Source: Echinococcus granulosus (Eukaryota > Platyhelminthes > Cestoda > Cyclophyllidea > Taeniidae). Taken from it: a DNA stretch of 64,000 nt. Position 1 is the first letter of the stretch; each line of letters opens with the position of its first letter. Below, one piece after another: positions 1 to 13,109 of the stretch. Where the stretch lies: NCBI RefSeq assembly GCF_000524195.1, contig NW_020170388.1:83118-147117 (forward strand). The letters are read 5' to 3'. Below the pieces are notes generated by a model. It made no database searches, had not been told where the DNA came from, and saw nothing but the letters and a program-made list of their open reading frames with translations. The position numbers and the translations under genes are program-made.

Positions 1-3000
1 GACGGATTCAGTCTGTTCACTTTGATGCGGTGATAAGCCTAGGTTAACTTTTACCCTTCAGCTGCAAGACTTGTCATTTTGACGGAATTGCTAGCCGAAT
101 CGTAGTTGTCGCTTAAGTGAGAGATTGAATTACAAGGCCCTACCGCGAGGCCACACAAAATTTTCGAAAACTGCTACATTCCTTTAATTGAAATAGCGCG
201 CTTAAAAGAACAGGCTAAAACCACAAAAGCCTGTTTGTCCAAACTGGCAGACGAATGGGGAGATGGATAAACTATTTAATCGCTGTTGTATTACTGAGCT
301 GGCAATTAAGTAGTACTGAAAAGTGATGCTTGATTGCTTAAGCAAAGAAGCAAACCAGATGTCCAGAAAAGTCATTTTTAATTTGTCATTAAAAATTAGG
401 TAAAAAACTTTAAACGATTCTGGTTTTTATAATGGAACCGTGAGACAGAGCATGAAGGAGATGAAGAAAACAAAAACGCAAAAGCAGCTTTAAGCAATAA
501 CAACCTAGTGCTTCTCGGGCTTTTAACTATTTTAAGAGAAATGGGAAAAACCTCAGGTAGGTTTTGAACCATTCACAATGTGAAAAGCTTAACCACTGCC
601 CATAAATGGGCCTTAGAAAGTCAGTGATTATGAGTAGGAGTGGATACTTCAGTTTAAATTCAACCTACCCATGTAGTGCTCAAGCTGAATGTCAGAATAC
701 CAGCTGCTCTTTATCCGGGTCCCTGTGCGCTAAGATCAAACGGTACAGCAGGATCTGATCAAGAGTGTTAAAATCACCTCAAACCGGATGCCTATTTTCC
801 TACAACTAATGTCGAACTACACACTTTTACACTACTTTTCAAGCAAACAACAATGATTTCCCAACCAGAACCGGAGGGTAAAGTACAACCATTAAACTAA
901 AATTAATTTTGCTTTATAATGAATGCTTTATGAGAGAGTGAGATCAACACAGGAACTGTACTCACTGTTCAAAGTGGATCCTATCTAGATCTGCAAAATG
1001 TACTGGTACTAGCGGAACAGGGCATAGTCTTGCAGTTATGCAGCTCCTGTGCATCATCTTTGATGCTGGCTCAAGAGCACTTCTTTTAGTGGAACACATG
1101 GGAAGACTGGTGGTAGTGACGCTAAAAATAAAATCTGAACCATTAATTAGGACAACTTTTGGTTCAATTACACTGCAAAAGAGTGATATTTGTGTAGTGG
1201 TGGGACACTTCCCTTAGTGTGTGTAGCTCAGTCACCACGGTTTTTCGACCATGTCTACAGACTCTAGCTGTCGTTTTGTATGTTCACGATAGATCTCTTC
1301 CACTGGCATGGCTAACGTCTACTTCAGTGAAGACTTAAAGTGCTACATAACTATATCAGGCTTTCCGATTTCATGCAATCGAGCTCCCCAGTCTAGTAGA
1401 GGAATAAGCTCGGCTCGTGGTGTCTAGGCTACTAGCCATTCAGCCCCTTCTGCACGCTCACCTTTAGACCTGTATCCACGACAATATCTTCATGGATAAC
1501 ACAAGTGGTGTAATACAATAGAACTAGGCAGGCCTACATGTCGTCACAAAGGGTACGCAAAAGTACCTATGGTCGAGTAATTTGTAGGCTTTTACGTGTT
1601 ATAGAAATTCTATGAGCAAATTTGACGCTACGGATAATCATCTAAAAGAAGGCAGGGTCGCTATCTGACTACACAGAGACACTCCCAAACTGAGAAAGGA
1701 CGAATATAAGCTTGATTCAACGCATATTTCAATGAACAATGACCTTTTTAAACCGTCAAGTGGAAGAGACCAAGTGCGCAAACGGAGTAGCATTTTGTAC
1801 AACAAATCGCTTAAAAATGGGATCTGCAGGTACCGCAGAAATTAGTTCGATCTCAAAACTTCAAAAAGCTCAGTTCTTCGGGAAATTGTTTTTTTTTGTA
1901 AAAGAAGGACAAATAAGCATAGCGATTTGTAATTTCAATTTTGGAAAGGGATGATCAATCTCAAAAAACGTGGAAAAACTGTCGTGTTACCGTAAGCGCC
2001 TAAGAAAATGTTTAAAAATCTGCAATAAACACCAAAAAAGTCGATCATAAACCATGAAGACGAAGAGAGGAGGAGTGGTTAGTTGTGTCTGAGTGTGTCC
2101 TGTGAATAGCTGGCAGAAAAGCTGGCTATCACTTAGGCGTGAAGATAACTGTTAAACTTGTGCATAAACCCCCACCTTCAAAGGAGCGCGCAGTATGCAA
2201 GCAAATTTATCTCGACTAGTCATCTCGATAGAGTCTTTTCTCACCGCATTGCTCGTTATCATTTGTAATTCAAGCGTGAGGTTGTTGAAAATAGTCCAAA
2301 TCCTTTTGATGTCTCCTCCGTTGAACATCGCTGTGGATTCAGCCATCCACAGCAGACGTATTTTCCAGCTAAAGAAATTGGAGTTGCTACTCTTTTTAAG
2401 GGGTAGCGCTTCAGTCATTTCCAAGGGCATCATAAGGTATATGAGTCTAGAGGAGGTTACGTTCCTTTTAATGTGGATTTACCTAATTGCTGTCGTTTTC
2501 GCAGTAATAACCAAACCGACTCTATTAAGTGAACGACTTGAACTCCTTCAGTGAAGGTCTTGCTCTTCTATTAATCTTGATACAGAACTTGAGGCTGGGG
2601 TATTTGCCAAAAGTCCACAGTTTTACACATTCACAACAGATATTTGCCTTCTGTAGCATTTTTCGAGCAATAACCAACCGACGCATCCCTTGAAGTATCA
2701 GTGAAAGCTTTTGTAGTCTTTGCAAGTAATAAAAGATGTCGAGCATATCCCATCGTACTATTGCAAATACAGCGCTTGAGCTATCTCTAAATTCTGGAAG
2801 TAGGTCTTGTAGTCCAGTAATTTGGATGCAAGAGACTGAAACTGGCTACATAATCAAATATTAGCTTAGGTTACAAAGCAAATGCCGAAAGGCACGAACA
2901 CCTTCAAAGAGTGTGCTACCTGATAGCAAACACGCAAGCCTTTCTCATCTCGGCCAATTCCACGCACACCTGCAAAGCATGTGCATTAGCAAACTACGTC

Positions 3001-3069
3001 CTCCAAGTAGGCCGAAATCGTCATCGACGTCGTTTTCGTCGTCAGCATTACTGGCAGCTTCAAAGGCAC

Positions 3070-3089
3070 CTCTCTCTCTCTCTCTCTCA
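3070..3089. repeat. (CT)n microsatellite
   Basis: A run of about ten CT units on the plus strand inside a stretch with no supported gene. Confidence 0.9.
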
Positions 3090-4037
3090 CTTACCGACAC
3101 TCGCGCATCGACCCACTTACAGGTCATCTCGCACACGTCTGCCGCGTTCAGGGGCATTCAAACGCCGCTGAAGGTGACCGCACAAAATGACACTGCCTGG
3201 TTTTATTCGTTTTCAGTCATTCAAAAAAAAGAAGATCAGAGATATTATTTCACCTGCATACATCCACCGGAGAAGGCAAAAAAGACCCTGGAAGCTGCTG
3301 CGTGTTTATTCCTTCTCTTGTCTGTCAATCGACGTGTGTCTTACAGTATTGGGGCTTGCACAACGAATTTGCAGGAGTCGAACTACGCCATCTGTGTCTA
3401 GTGCCCCAGTCCTGTTGTCGCAAAAAGATCTTCAGGATTTGCAACGATTTAAAATGTACGCAGCGCACGAGAAGTTGGGCTTTTGAAAGTCATTTTTTAA
3501 AGCAAATTCAACCAATTTGGGCCAATGATCAGCTACCGTTGCAGTATTGCCTGGGGATGTGTGCTAACAATTTTCTGTCAACAGTTGCCTAGACACTAAG
3601 CTGGAACACAACTTGTGGAGAAAATGCGACACATAAATAAGAGCAACTTTAGCAACATCAAACCATGACAGATGTCGCGCTTGGTTCACATCATGACACC
3701 AGTGCTTAAGGATCAGGTCTTGTGATGCCTTGTGGGTAACGCAATTTGCGTTCTGACAGTACTGACTGGGTGATTACTCGTGACATGTATTTCTAATATC
3801 GCATTCTTTTCAACTATCATCACTTCAGTCGGAACCGGACAATTTAAGGGAAAAAAATGATGGCACACACTGCACAAAACAGGGCTGTACACTGGATTGA
3901 AGAAAGGGGAAGAAGCAAAGACAAAACAAAATTTGAGCCGCCAGTCAAAACACACGTTTGTGTGTGCGCGTGTGAATTTTTAATGCCTGGTCATAAAACG
4001 CCTGGTTGGATGGCTGGGTGGCTGGATGGAACACCGT

Positions 4038-4085
4038 AGCGAGAGGGAGAGAGAGAGCAAGCTAGTGAGTGGGTGAGGGAGTGAG
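4038..4085. repeat. GA-rich simple sequence
   Basis: Imperfect GA and GTGAG repeats, low complexity, with no gene around them. Confidence 0.75.
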
Positions 4086-5351
4086 TTATGGACACGCCCC
4101 TGCCATAAAGATCCACCCGGACAACATCGACCACTAAGACTTCGATGACTGCACGACGGTAACAGCATCAATGCCCATATGACGACGCCTATGACATGGC
4201 GGACTCTGCTCATTCCATGTGTGTGTTAATGTGATCTCTTCCACTTTACCGGAGACAAAGTTGGATGGATCCGCTTTGGTGGCTTAGCCAATCACCGCTC
4301 AACGGGAGGCAGTGGATTGGGAAAAAGGGAAAAGCTTCGAAAACCCGTTCTAATCAACTTCCCCTTTGTAATTTAGACAAGCCAAAATAGAGAAGGTATC
4401 CTTGTGTGATTTCAACGTACTAAAACAAGGAGTGATACGTGAAATAACGGCATTCTAAACTTAAATGGGGAAAAATAAGGGTATAATTGGATGAAAGTCT
4501 GTAAATATTTGGGAGAATGGCAATTTAATCATTCTGGAAAGAATCGGATCTAGTAATGGCATCCTTTTAAAAAAGAACCACGTTGATTTTGAGTTTCATA
4601 TAAGGCATTCATTCATTAAAACAGCCACTTTGAGAAGGGTTCTTAACTTTGTAAGGCCAGAAAAGCATATAACACCAAAGGGGTTGGTGCCATTAACTTT
4701 GATGAAAAATGAACTAAAAGTTCCGATAAATCTACGACCTAGAAAACAATACAATCTCAACAGAAAGACAAGTGGGTTTCGAGCCCAAGAAAAGCCAGCT
4801 TATTAGGTTTACCGAACATGGCAAGTTATTAACATTTAACGAACTAGAAAATGCAAATATTGGTGTATTTCAAAAAATTTAGTTAAATTTTGGAGAGGTT
4901 TCACGTATTTAGTTATCCTTAGATCAAGACTATCTGATACAGTAAATGAGCAACCTAAAAATACCACCGTATCTCAACCAAGCAGTTGCAAACGTGACAT
5001 GGCACGACAATGACCTCTGAAACTTTGACCCACAGACTAATATTTGGCAGATCCTGGATAAGCAACAAAGCGCAAATTCCTCAAACGTGTTTCGAGGTGG
5101 AGCCAGCAGTAGCTTTTAAAGATAGGTGGCACTGTAAAATGCAACGATTTAGAAAATTTCTCGTCTGATGGATGAATTTACCTTTAACAATGAGATACAA
5201 GGTATAAGCTGAGAGCCGACTCAACGGCAACTTAAATCCACCGTTTTTATGGGCTTTTTTCGACAGTTAGAGTTCTGGGATAAACAATTTTACGAGCTAC
5301 TATTGCCTCACACACAGGTTACCAAATAGACTTGAATGAAAGACAAATTAC

Positions 5352-5432
5352 CGTCGATGTTGGTGAGGCTATCGGAGAATTGAGTCTCTCCACGAGGCAC
5401 CGTCGGTGCGAACAGTGGATGTACCTCCGGAA
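5352..5432 (-). CDS. Well-supported small exon of the unknown minus-strand gene
   Basis: This 81-base exon has an acceptor (CATCTAG) and donor (GTAATT). Only one reading that also fits the upstream donor phase is open: PEVHPLFAPTVPRG followed by ETQFSDSLTNID. It enters and leaves in phase 1, so it keeps the frame of the 6.4-6.9 kb exon. Nothing downstream of it could be joined with confidence, so it may lie close to the 3' end of what can be modelled. Confidence 0.45.
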
Positions 5433-8400
5433 CTAGATGCGAGAAACAAAAAAAATATTGAATGCTTAAAGACTAAGAGTCAAAACAGTGAAAGACAGGA
5501 ACTTTCATAAGCAGAAACAAAGTATGCATAAGTAAACATTCTGCATTACACATCTGCTAAATGATCACGAACTTTGATCAAATGTATACATTCACAGCGG
5601 TAACAATTTATTGAAGAACAAACTGGGCGTAGATAGAAAATCCTGCCATTTAGATGTGAAACAACTCACAATTCTGTATCTAAACAAATATGATTATATT
5701 TTCTTCAAAATATAATTACTAAATGCTTCCCATTGTCCAGCTCACTAAATTCATGGGCAAAAAAAACTTTTATTCCGGTCGTCTGCTAAGTGGGAAATGA
5801 TGGAAGGAAAAGGAGACAATGCGTCCTTCCAACCACCCACGGATCAGTCTCCATGTTGGTGGCATGGAATTCCTATAATGCCGCCCGTGCCATTAGTCTC
5901 TCAGACCATCTGTACGTCGAAAACAAGGCTATTTAGGACCTTATACGTCTGTTGGCACCTTCAAGAAGAGGTTGGAAGCGAAAATCGCATTGGCCGTAAA
6001 GTAAAACAACACTACCCAAACAAATGTAAGCACTTCCATCCACCTTGTATGCACCGTGCAATACGAAAGACACTTTAAGAATAATTACTGTTTCTCGTTA
6101 ATGCTTCCTTTTGTACTTTGAGAAGGAAAACTGGACGAAAGAAGTTCCAGATTCCAGGAACTACGAAGTAGTGACATAACATTGCTTTTATTATTATTGG
6201 TTAAAAGTCGTCGGAACTGAAGATACTAGGAGCAGTGTGCTTTGGGGCACATATAACGCAGAGTTAATTCTATTGATGAGCTTCAAGTAAAAAGTTGTCG
6301 TTTTTATATTTATAATAAGGACTTATTTAGAGTCACGATTTCGTAACATATTTGAGGGGAAGTTAGGCGCAACAATTACACAATATTATCCTTAAAAACA
6401 GGCCCACCTTGGTGTGTCTGAAAGGCATTACTCGGCCACGCAAGAGCCGTTTCTCCTGCCTCAGTTGATTGGCCATTCGATACATCTGCAGTCGCAGGTT
6501 CACCCCAACCTCCACACCCACCTCCACGTCCTCTTCGTTGGGGTGTGGAACACTCGGGCAGGTCGTGTTGTTGGTGTTGGAGGATTCGTTCCTCGGCTTC
6601 CCACAACAACTCAGATGTGTTTTCTTCTTTTCCACTGTATCTGATGTTGACATCATTGTCGACATTTCGGGACCGTTCGGGGCCTCCTCCACAGAAGGAT
6701 TGGATTTCAGGGTGATCGCCTGACATTCGTCGGGTTCTTGAGGTGCATCGTTTTGCTTGCCCTGATTCGGTCCACAATCCGGCATGTAAATATGGAGGCT
6801 GTGACGACTGGGCCAGCGGTGCAGGTTTACCGATAGGAAGCCTGGAATTGTCACAACAGCTGACACCGGGCCCCCCGGTACCTGTACATTGAAGAGCACC
6901 GGTACTTCTCATGTTCCGGGTATAAAACGAGATGCTGCTTTGGTAGTACTGCACGCATCAGTAGCTGATTTTTCCCATTACACACCAACAGTTTGCCCGC
7001 ATGTCATGGACCAGGCCTTACATCGATAATAAACTGGGCAGCCAACAGTGGTGAATGCAGGTACTGGTTGGAATACGGTGATAAGTGCAGTTTCTTATGA
7101 ACGTAGTCACAAAACTCGAACCAGGAGATAAATGCTCGCTTCTATAAAAGACCTTAAGCAGCATTTGGCATAGTGGTCGAAAACGTAGTTACTCAGTGGT
7201 AATATATCGGGTGTAAGTCATCATCTCAAGGATGACTGACCGCATACCTGCCAGTGACGATCCTTTTCGACCCCACAGCCCACAAGAGTCAATTTCTGCG
7301 AACATTCAGCTTGTACATATAACACCTACCAGATTGGTATATAACCTGCTGCGTGACGATAGGTAACACAATCAAGTACAATTTGTAAAGGTTGGCTCAT
7401 GGCACAAGCTCAAACTATTCACATTACAGCAACTCAGTACTGCAACATCTCCTTACAGCCCAAACCACACTTTGAGTGAATTCCACCTGGTGGATCCCTA
7501 AAAGAGGAAATCCCGAACACTGGGAAGTCAGCATTTTAGAACCGATAACAAAGTAAAGTAGGCTGTTACAGGATGGTTTAGCCACAATGACAAAAAGTCC
7601 TTTGTCAAAGCCTTTCATCTCTTTTTTGTAGGCCTATGTAGCACTATGTCGAAAAATGAATGCAGCTTACGTTTGACTTGAACGCTCCTTGTAAAAAAAA
7701 GAGCGCATAACTTACAAGGTCCTGGCTGTGTGTCGAGCTCTCGTCTCGGGATCCACTGCAAGGGGCAATCGCGGCGTTGCTGAGGTCCGAGGAGTCGAGC
7801 GACTTTTCGCTTCCTTCCCGCCATAGCCGCACCAGCGGTCTCGGTGAATCCACCATCTCCTCTCGGTGCGGCAGATTCTCGCCCTCCTCCTCCCACGAGT
7901 CTAGACACCTCGGCGCTTCCTCTGATGCCAGCATCAAGGGCGACAGGGGAGAACGCTGACATTGGTCTAAATGACGTTGTTTCTTTTCCCCTGAAGATTT
8001 GGATCGCCCCAACGGGCGGGTTCGATCCATTTGGCACTGCTTTCGCTTCAGTGGGCGCTGTGGCAGTTGTCCTTGGTCCGAGAGACACGGATTCTCCTTT
8101 GATAAGGGTTTGAGTCTCTCTGCCGGGCAACGACTTCGTTCCGACTGCCACTGCCCTTTCTCCGTCATGGGATGTTGATTTCTCTCGAGTGAGGATCTTC
8201 GCTCCCCCTGGCGTTGATTTCGGCTTGAGGGCGCCTGCTTTCGCTCCAACAACGAGGAGGGTGGAGGTTGAGTTCGACGCTGGCACGTGAAGCAGGCTGT
8301 GCGCGGCGAGTTTGGAGGACAGGTCGTTGCGGGGACTGCGCGGGGATTCAGTCGGAGATTGGCGAGAGCGCAGAGACGGTTGCATTGATACCAGTCGTCG

Positions 8401-11400
8401 CAAAAGCGGAGCACGTCGGACGAGGCGTCGGACGGCGGCTTCTCGTGCTCCTGACGCCTTTGCCGCTGCTGCGGGGCTGGGGAGGGTGAACCTTGCCTTC
8501 ACAAAATCAGGTTGTGAACGCAGAGCTACTGCCAAATCTTCTACTGTAACGCTACTCAAGTAGTACTTAAATGGCTGTTTATAAACGTCTCTGAGACTCA
8601 ATTGGGGATCTAGAGCCAACAGAAACTTAGATATCCGGGATTTGACTGGGAGTTCTGAATAAAACGGTTTATCATGAATAACACCTAGGATGAAGATGAA
8701 AATCTTGAGCGCAAAGGCTACCAAAGCATACATAGGTAACTAGGGCTGACAGAATATCTGCTGCAAACTGTTTGATGCCAGTTAACAAGGATTTTGTTCG
8801 CCGTGATTTTATCTAATGTTGAAAATAAACCGATTATGAAGACAATGCGTCCAAACTAAGGGGTCGACGTTCGTGAATCTGGGGCTTCAAAGAATTAACC
8901 AAAAGGCTATATAGCAACCAAAAATGTGGAATAAATACCCGGTTTTTCAAAGCCACTGATGCTCGAAGTGTTTTTAGTGGTATATTGACAGAGGACTAAC
9001 ACTTGACTAGAGCGGCATTCGAATGATGGATGCCTAATTCCAAAGGTACAACTGCGTAAATCACCGAAGTATGGAACCGTAACCTGTTGAAAAAAGCTAG
9101 TACATGAAGGGGTGGTAAACTTGAAGTACTTTAACAACCGATGAGTAATGTGAAGTCCCTGGCCAGGAGCTTATAGGCAAACCAACAACTTCAACCGGAT
9201 GGGTAAGTAGATTGAGATGACTAGCGAGGCAACATTGTTGATTCACGGCTTTAAAGTGAGCATTTTAGCTATGCGGAAGATGGCAAATTGTCCGAAAGGA
9301 GAAAGGAGGAAAGGTGTCTACAGCCGAATAACTATAAACACTCATCAAGGTGGTTATTAAAGCAATTGGACTAACGAATCTCCATTAAGAATCGCATAAA
9401 TCAGAATGATTTTAGGAAAGTTTAGTTGAATAGTGACAAGGGCTCTCAATAGATGTAGAACCAATGCACAAAGACTGTTTTCAATGTTACTTTAGGCAAA
9501 GATATATTTAGAAATTGGTTTTACAGGTTATGAGCCTACTCATTGTTGCAAACGACCATTCTTAGGCTCAGTAATAATACTGATGTGCCGTTTTCAAATA
9601 AAAAAATGTATTGTGAAATTTTAAGGTTAATTTAAAACTGACGTGAGAGTAATTTCACTTTTACTGTTCGATCATAAAAGAGGCAATTGCTGGAAGACTC
9701 CACTACCCCACGGAGCTTCACAAAAAACGGAAGAGAGGAGTTATGATGAAAAATCATAAAAGCATGAATACTCCACATGGGCAAATGGAGGAAGCTTTAA
9801 AATGTACATTACAATTCTAAAAATTCCATTAGCTTTCACACTAATCTAACAATTAAATAGGGTAAACTTTCAAATGCACTTCATCCCAATACATAACTCG
9901 TAGATTTATTATTTATAAATTGGCTAAAAGAGTCCTTATATACTAGTTCTAACAGTTTTCCTATGGTTTGCCCCACGTTTTAATGCCACTTAAATCAACA
10001 GTTGTATTTTATTTCGGAATGTAGACGACAGGTTTTGACTCAACAACCAATGAGTAAAATTTACGAGGCGGTAAAAACTTTTATGTCCATAAAACCACCC
10101 ACTTTAGACCATGAAACATGGGTGAAGTATCTCATCTTCACTATTTATTTTTTTATTGACACAACCCCTATCCGAAAGTGATATTCGAATTAATGCCTGT
10201 AACAAAATGGCGTGTTTCAGGCCCTTTGAGGCTTCTACAATTCTGCCTAGATGACAGTACCATGGAACCCTATGGTACTATCCTCCTAGCCCCTCCGTTC
10301 GTGCATAATAGGACTACCTCAAAGACTCACCTGTGTCTACTGTCAGCCGACTTTGTCTCGAGGGGTAATGTCCACCCATAGTATGAACGCATTACATAAA
10401 ACCCAAAAAATACATATTTCCACTCAAGTAATATCTTTCACTAAATGTAGAATAAAACCAAAGAAATTTCCCTATAAAGAACAAGTATCTAGAAGTTGAT
10501 TGAGTTGGTTCAATCATTCGCTGTCATAAAGGGCAATGAAACAGACCTTAAAAGCAAGCAAGGAACCGGCACAAATTTCTATAAATGCTCTAAGACAGAC
10601 AGTTACGCTCTTAAGATAATTCTAACACAAGCCACTTTCGCAATACACTTCCTGATAGTCTAGGATGAAATAATTACGGTTAGTTAAGAAGAGTGATATA
10701 TGACCTTTAGTCCAAAAAAAGACTCTGTGAGAACCCACAATTCCCACCCCTAAAATACAGATTTAACGCCAAAATGTGTAGATACGAGTTTTTAAGTTCC
10801 CTTCACTTTTTAGGAGCAATGAATTGCATACACGCAAAAAGTGGCAGCAAAGTTAATGTAACACGACCTTGGAACGAATTAGACAACCAAGGAACCGTCG
10901 CTTTGAGTACACATTGGCAACTGCTCGATACAGCAATTTGGAGACAAGGTCCTGTTTATTGTCCATGACAAATATGTTGCCCAAATACCCAAAACAGGTA
11001 TGAGGGTTTGCGCTTTATGTTGGGGAAATACATTTCACGTCCAATTCCGTGATCCCAAAGTCATCATGAGATTGAAATAGGTGATAGCATTATTTGGGTG
11101 AAGGGAATATTACCATGACTCTTATCAAAATGATCTCTAAAAATCATTCGGAAACTTGAAAAACGTAATCAAATAGGAAATTATAAACAATTTCAAAATA
11201 TTTATCATGCCGGAATTTTTAATAAATAGGTGAGATAATCAGTTAATGGTCTGACATAAGAGAGTAAGAAATTCCCATTGATAAAATTCAACGAAAGCTT
11301 TAAAAACATGTCTAACTTTTTAGGAAAATTATAAAACCACCTTAGAGCCCAGATCCTATTCGCACAAACACTTAAAAGCTGGGTTTTTTCACTATACTTG

Positions 11401-12673
11401 CCATAACCTACGAGTCTTTCAGTTACCCTTCTATAAGGGTAATAATATAATATATAATATAACAATAATATAGGTAAGTAAATAAATAAAGTAAGTAAAT
11501 AAATAGGGCAGAAAAACACTTTAATCAGGTACGTTTTCATGTGCATTGGAAAAAAAACTTATCCAACCTTGCGATTCTCAAAAAATTAAAATTTGAATAA
11601 AGTTCGCGACATAGAAAAAAACATCAAAGGGCCCCCTATGGCAAAAAAAGTCAACTCAAAAAGAAAAAATAACAGCATTATCGAATAAAGCTATGGTAAG
11701 TCTTCGATAACTGCAGAATTTTAGACACTTGACTTGACAGTGCAATACATAACATTTTACTTAAACACGATAAGTAGCAGTTATTAAAAAGAGTAAGGAA
11801 TTCCACTAACGGGGAGGGATTGTACAGCGGCGTACGGGGCGTCGGGAGCGAGGTGCCACAGGCCAGCGCAGGAACAGGTGGAGAGCGCTGTCGCGGCTGA
11901 CCGAAGTTGTTGGCCGCTCGCCAGTTGTGAGAGCCCCGCAAAGCCGCCAATCGCTCCTCTGATGTGGTCTCTATGAAGAGATGATGCAGTCGAGACAGCG
12001 AGGATTGCAATTGCGATTGCAGACGGCAGGCGAATTGCTCCTCCTCCTTCTCCAACGTGGATTTCTTGTCGGAGCAAAAGGACAACAGTACTTCTGCTGT
12101 GTCCTAAGGAGTAATCACGCTAGTGGCTAATAGTCTGTAAAACGAAATAGCTCAACTTTTGTGATTATATCAAACCGACCTTTATCATGCGTATCATGTC
12201 GATCACCTTTTCAGTGATGAAGAGATCCCTGGTAAGTTTTCCATGAAATGTTGCTACTAAGCGCAAAAAGCCACATCGCACAATTGGATTACTAGCCTAT
12301 AAAATGAATTAAAGAAGCAAAGAAAATAACGGTGGGAGAAGACAGACCGACCGCATTATGGGTGAGTTGCCAAATTTTCAGAATTTAAAGTATTTATGAT
12401 AACTTATTACACCAAAAAGAGGTAATAAAGAACCCACCAATAAGTCTTGCTTTTCTTTCGATAATGGACAGTTTTGTTTTTTGCACGGACAGCCGTTGTC
12501 CTTTCGCGGTGAACAAACGAGAACCTGTTAGAATGATGATTAGTAACCAAGGCAACAGGTGACACCCCTCCATATTATTAAACAAAGAACAACCAGAAGG
12601 CTATTGTTGTTTTTTAATAACAAAGTAAACTCACCGCTGATAGGCAGGGATGAGGCGAACAAGCCACTGAAAC
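5352..12673 (-). CDS. Partial multi-exon gene(s) of unknown function
   Basis: Product not recognised. Minus-strand exons with good splice sites, in order of transcription: 12673-12635, 12524-12438, 12093-11811, about 8460-7716, about 6855-6409, 5432-5352. The first three join in one frame (phases 1, 1, 2) and give a helical, charged stretch containing KLSIIERKARLI and EKEEEQFACRLQ, which looks like a coiled coil. It is followed by a proline-rich tail. The 8 kb exon is GC-rich and low complexity, with two open frames; the frame containing SPTESPRSPRND enters in phase 2 and leaves in phase 1, which suits its neighbours. The 6.4-6.9 kb exon joins 5432-5352 in phase 1, reading NAFQTHQ then PEVHPLFAPTVPRG. 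No start or stop codon was located, and two genes rather than one remain possible. Further small exons near 7.5 kb (7502-7462) and 7.05 kb are plausible but unproven. Confidence 0.4.
6409..6855 (-). CDS. Internal exon, unknown protein, Ser/Gly/Cys-rich
   Basis: On the minus strand an acceptor after TGTACAG leads into an open frame that ends at an AAG/GTGGGC-type donor. The favoured frame reads SGKEENTSELLWEAEERIL in the middle, followed by a glycine-rich patch (RRGRGGGCGGWG). It leaves in phase 1, matching the next exon at 5432. A second frame over the same bases is also open and includes LRLQMYRMANQLRQEKR, but it leaves in phase 0 and does not fit the next exon. No domain recognised. Confidence 0.35.
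7716..8466 (-). CDS. GC-rich low-complexity exon with two open frames
   Basis: About 750 bases ending at a strong donor (CTT/GTAAGT) on the minus strand, with an acceptor candidate after CACCCTCCCCAG. Two same-strand frames are open through all of it. One is rich in Ala, Ser, Thr and Pro (SPTESPRSPRND, AMAGRKRKVARLL). The other is richer in charged residues (LDSWEEEGENLPHREE, REGSEKSLDSSDLS). The first fits both neighbouring exon phases in my model, so it is preferred. Either way the segment is likely disordered. GC content is clearly above the flanking introns. Confidence 0.35.
8734..11810. other. Intron or intergenic stretch, nothing supported
   Basis: AT-rich DNA between minus-strand exons. 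It holds a short perfect inverted repeat at 10256-10279 (arms AGTACCAT and ATGGTACT, 8-base loop) and an AT/TAAA-rich simple repeat near 11440-11506. No exon with paired splice sites was convincing. Confidence 0.5.
11440..11506. repeat. AT/TAAA low-complexity repeat
   Basis: Imperfect repeats of AATATA followed by AAGTAAATAAAT units. This is simple sequence that probably lies within an intron of the minus-strand gene. Confidence 0.7.
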
Positions 12674-13109
12674 CTGCTAACAAAACAAAAGGCCAATGAA
12701 GACTCAAGCGATCGGCCAACGCTGTTGACAATGGGAGTACTACCACTTAAAAAGGCGTACTCTTCGAATTATTACTGCGTCCGACTACGCCGCCAGATTA
12801 AGTAAGAAGTGGTGGTACACCAAAATACAGCCAACTTACTGGCGAATTTGATCCAAAAATTTGACAAATCCAACTGCATAACATAGATGGATTTGCACTC
12901 AAGCTTACTACGCTCCAGTAAGTGTTAGAAATCCCACCGCCAATCCTGAAATAATTACAGCCTCCTTCAAGCGTCAAAGTTAAAGCTCTCAAGTCAGTGA
13001 TTTTTCCATGACTCTCCTTACTGTAAAAAGTTGCGTTTAATCGGCAAACTCGACCTACTTATCTACCAAACCAAGATGATCTGCAACACCTCTTACACCT
13101 TTAAGTCGA

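Larger units (their letters stand above)
1..5351. other. Stretch with no supported gene
   Basis: About 5.3 kb of AT-rich DNA. Open frames near 2.2-2.7 kb and 2.9-3.4 kb lack a convincing start, good splice sites or a recognisable domain. An acidic minus-strand stretch near 3003-3058 could be a small exon but has a poor acceptor. Two simple repeats lie here and are listed separately. No RNA gene was recognised. Confidence 0.5.

Noticed and set aside
2152..2746. Overlapping open frames on both strands (up to 119 residues)
   Set aside because: AT-rich, no domain, no splice context, and open on both strands at once, as expected by chance.
2913..3401. 162-residue plus-strand frame and an acidic minus-strand stretch
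   Set aside because: The frame crosses a CT microsatellite and has no recognisable features. The minus-strand acidic exon has no credible acceptor.
12635..12746. Apparent N-terminal hydrophobic segment on the minus strand
   Set aside because: It does not begin with ATG, and a strong acceptor (TTTTGTTAGCAG) lies inside it, so the hydrophobic part is more likely intron.
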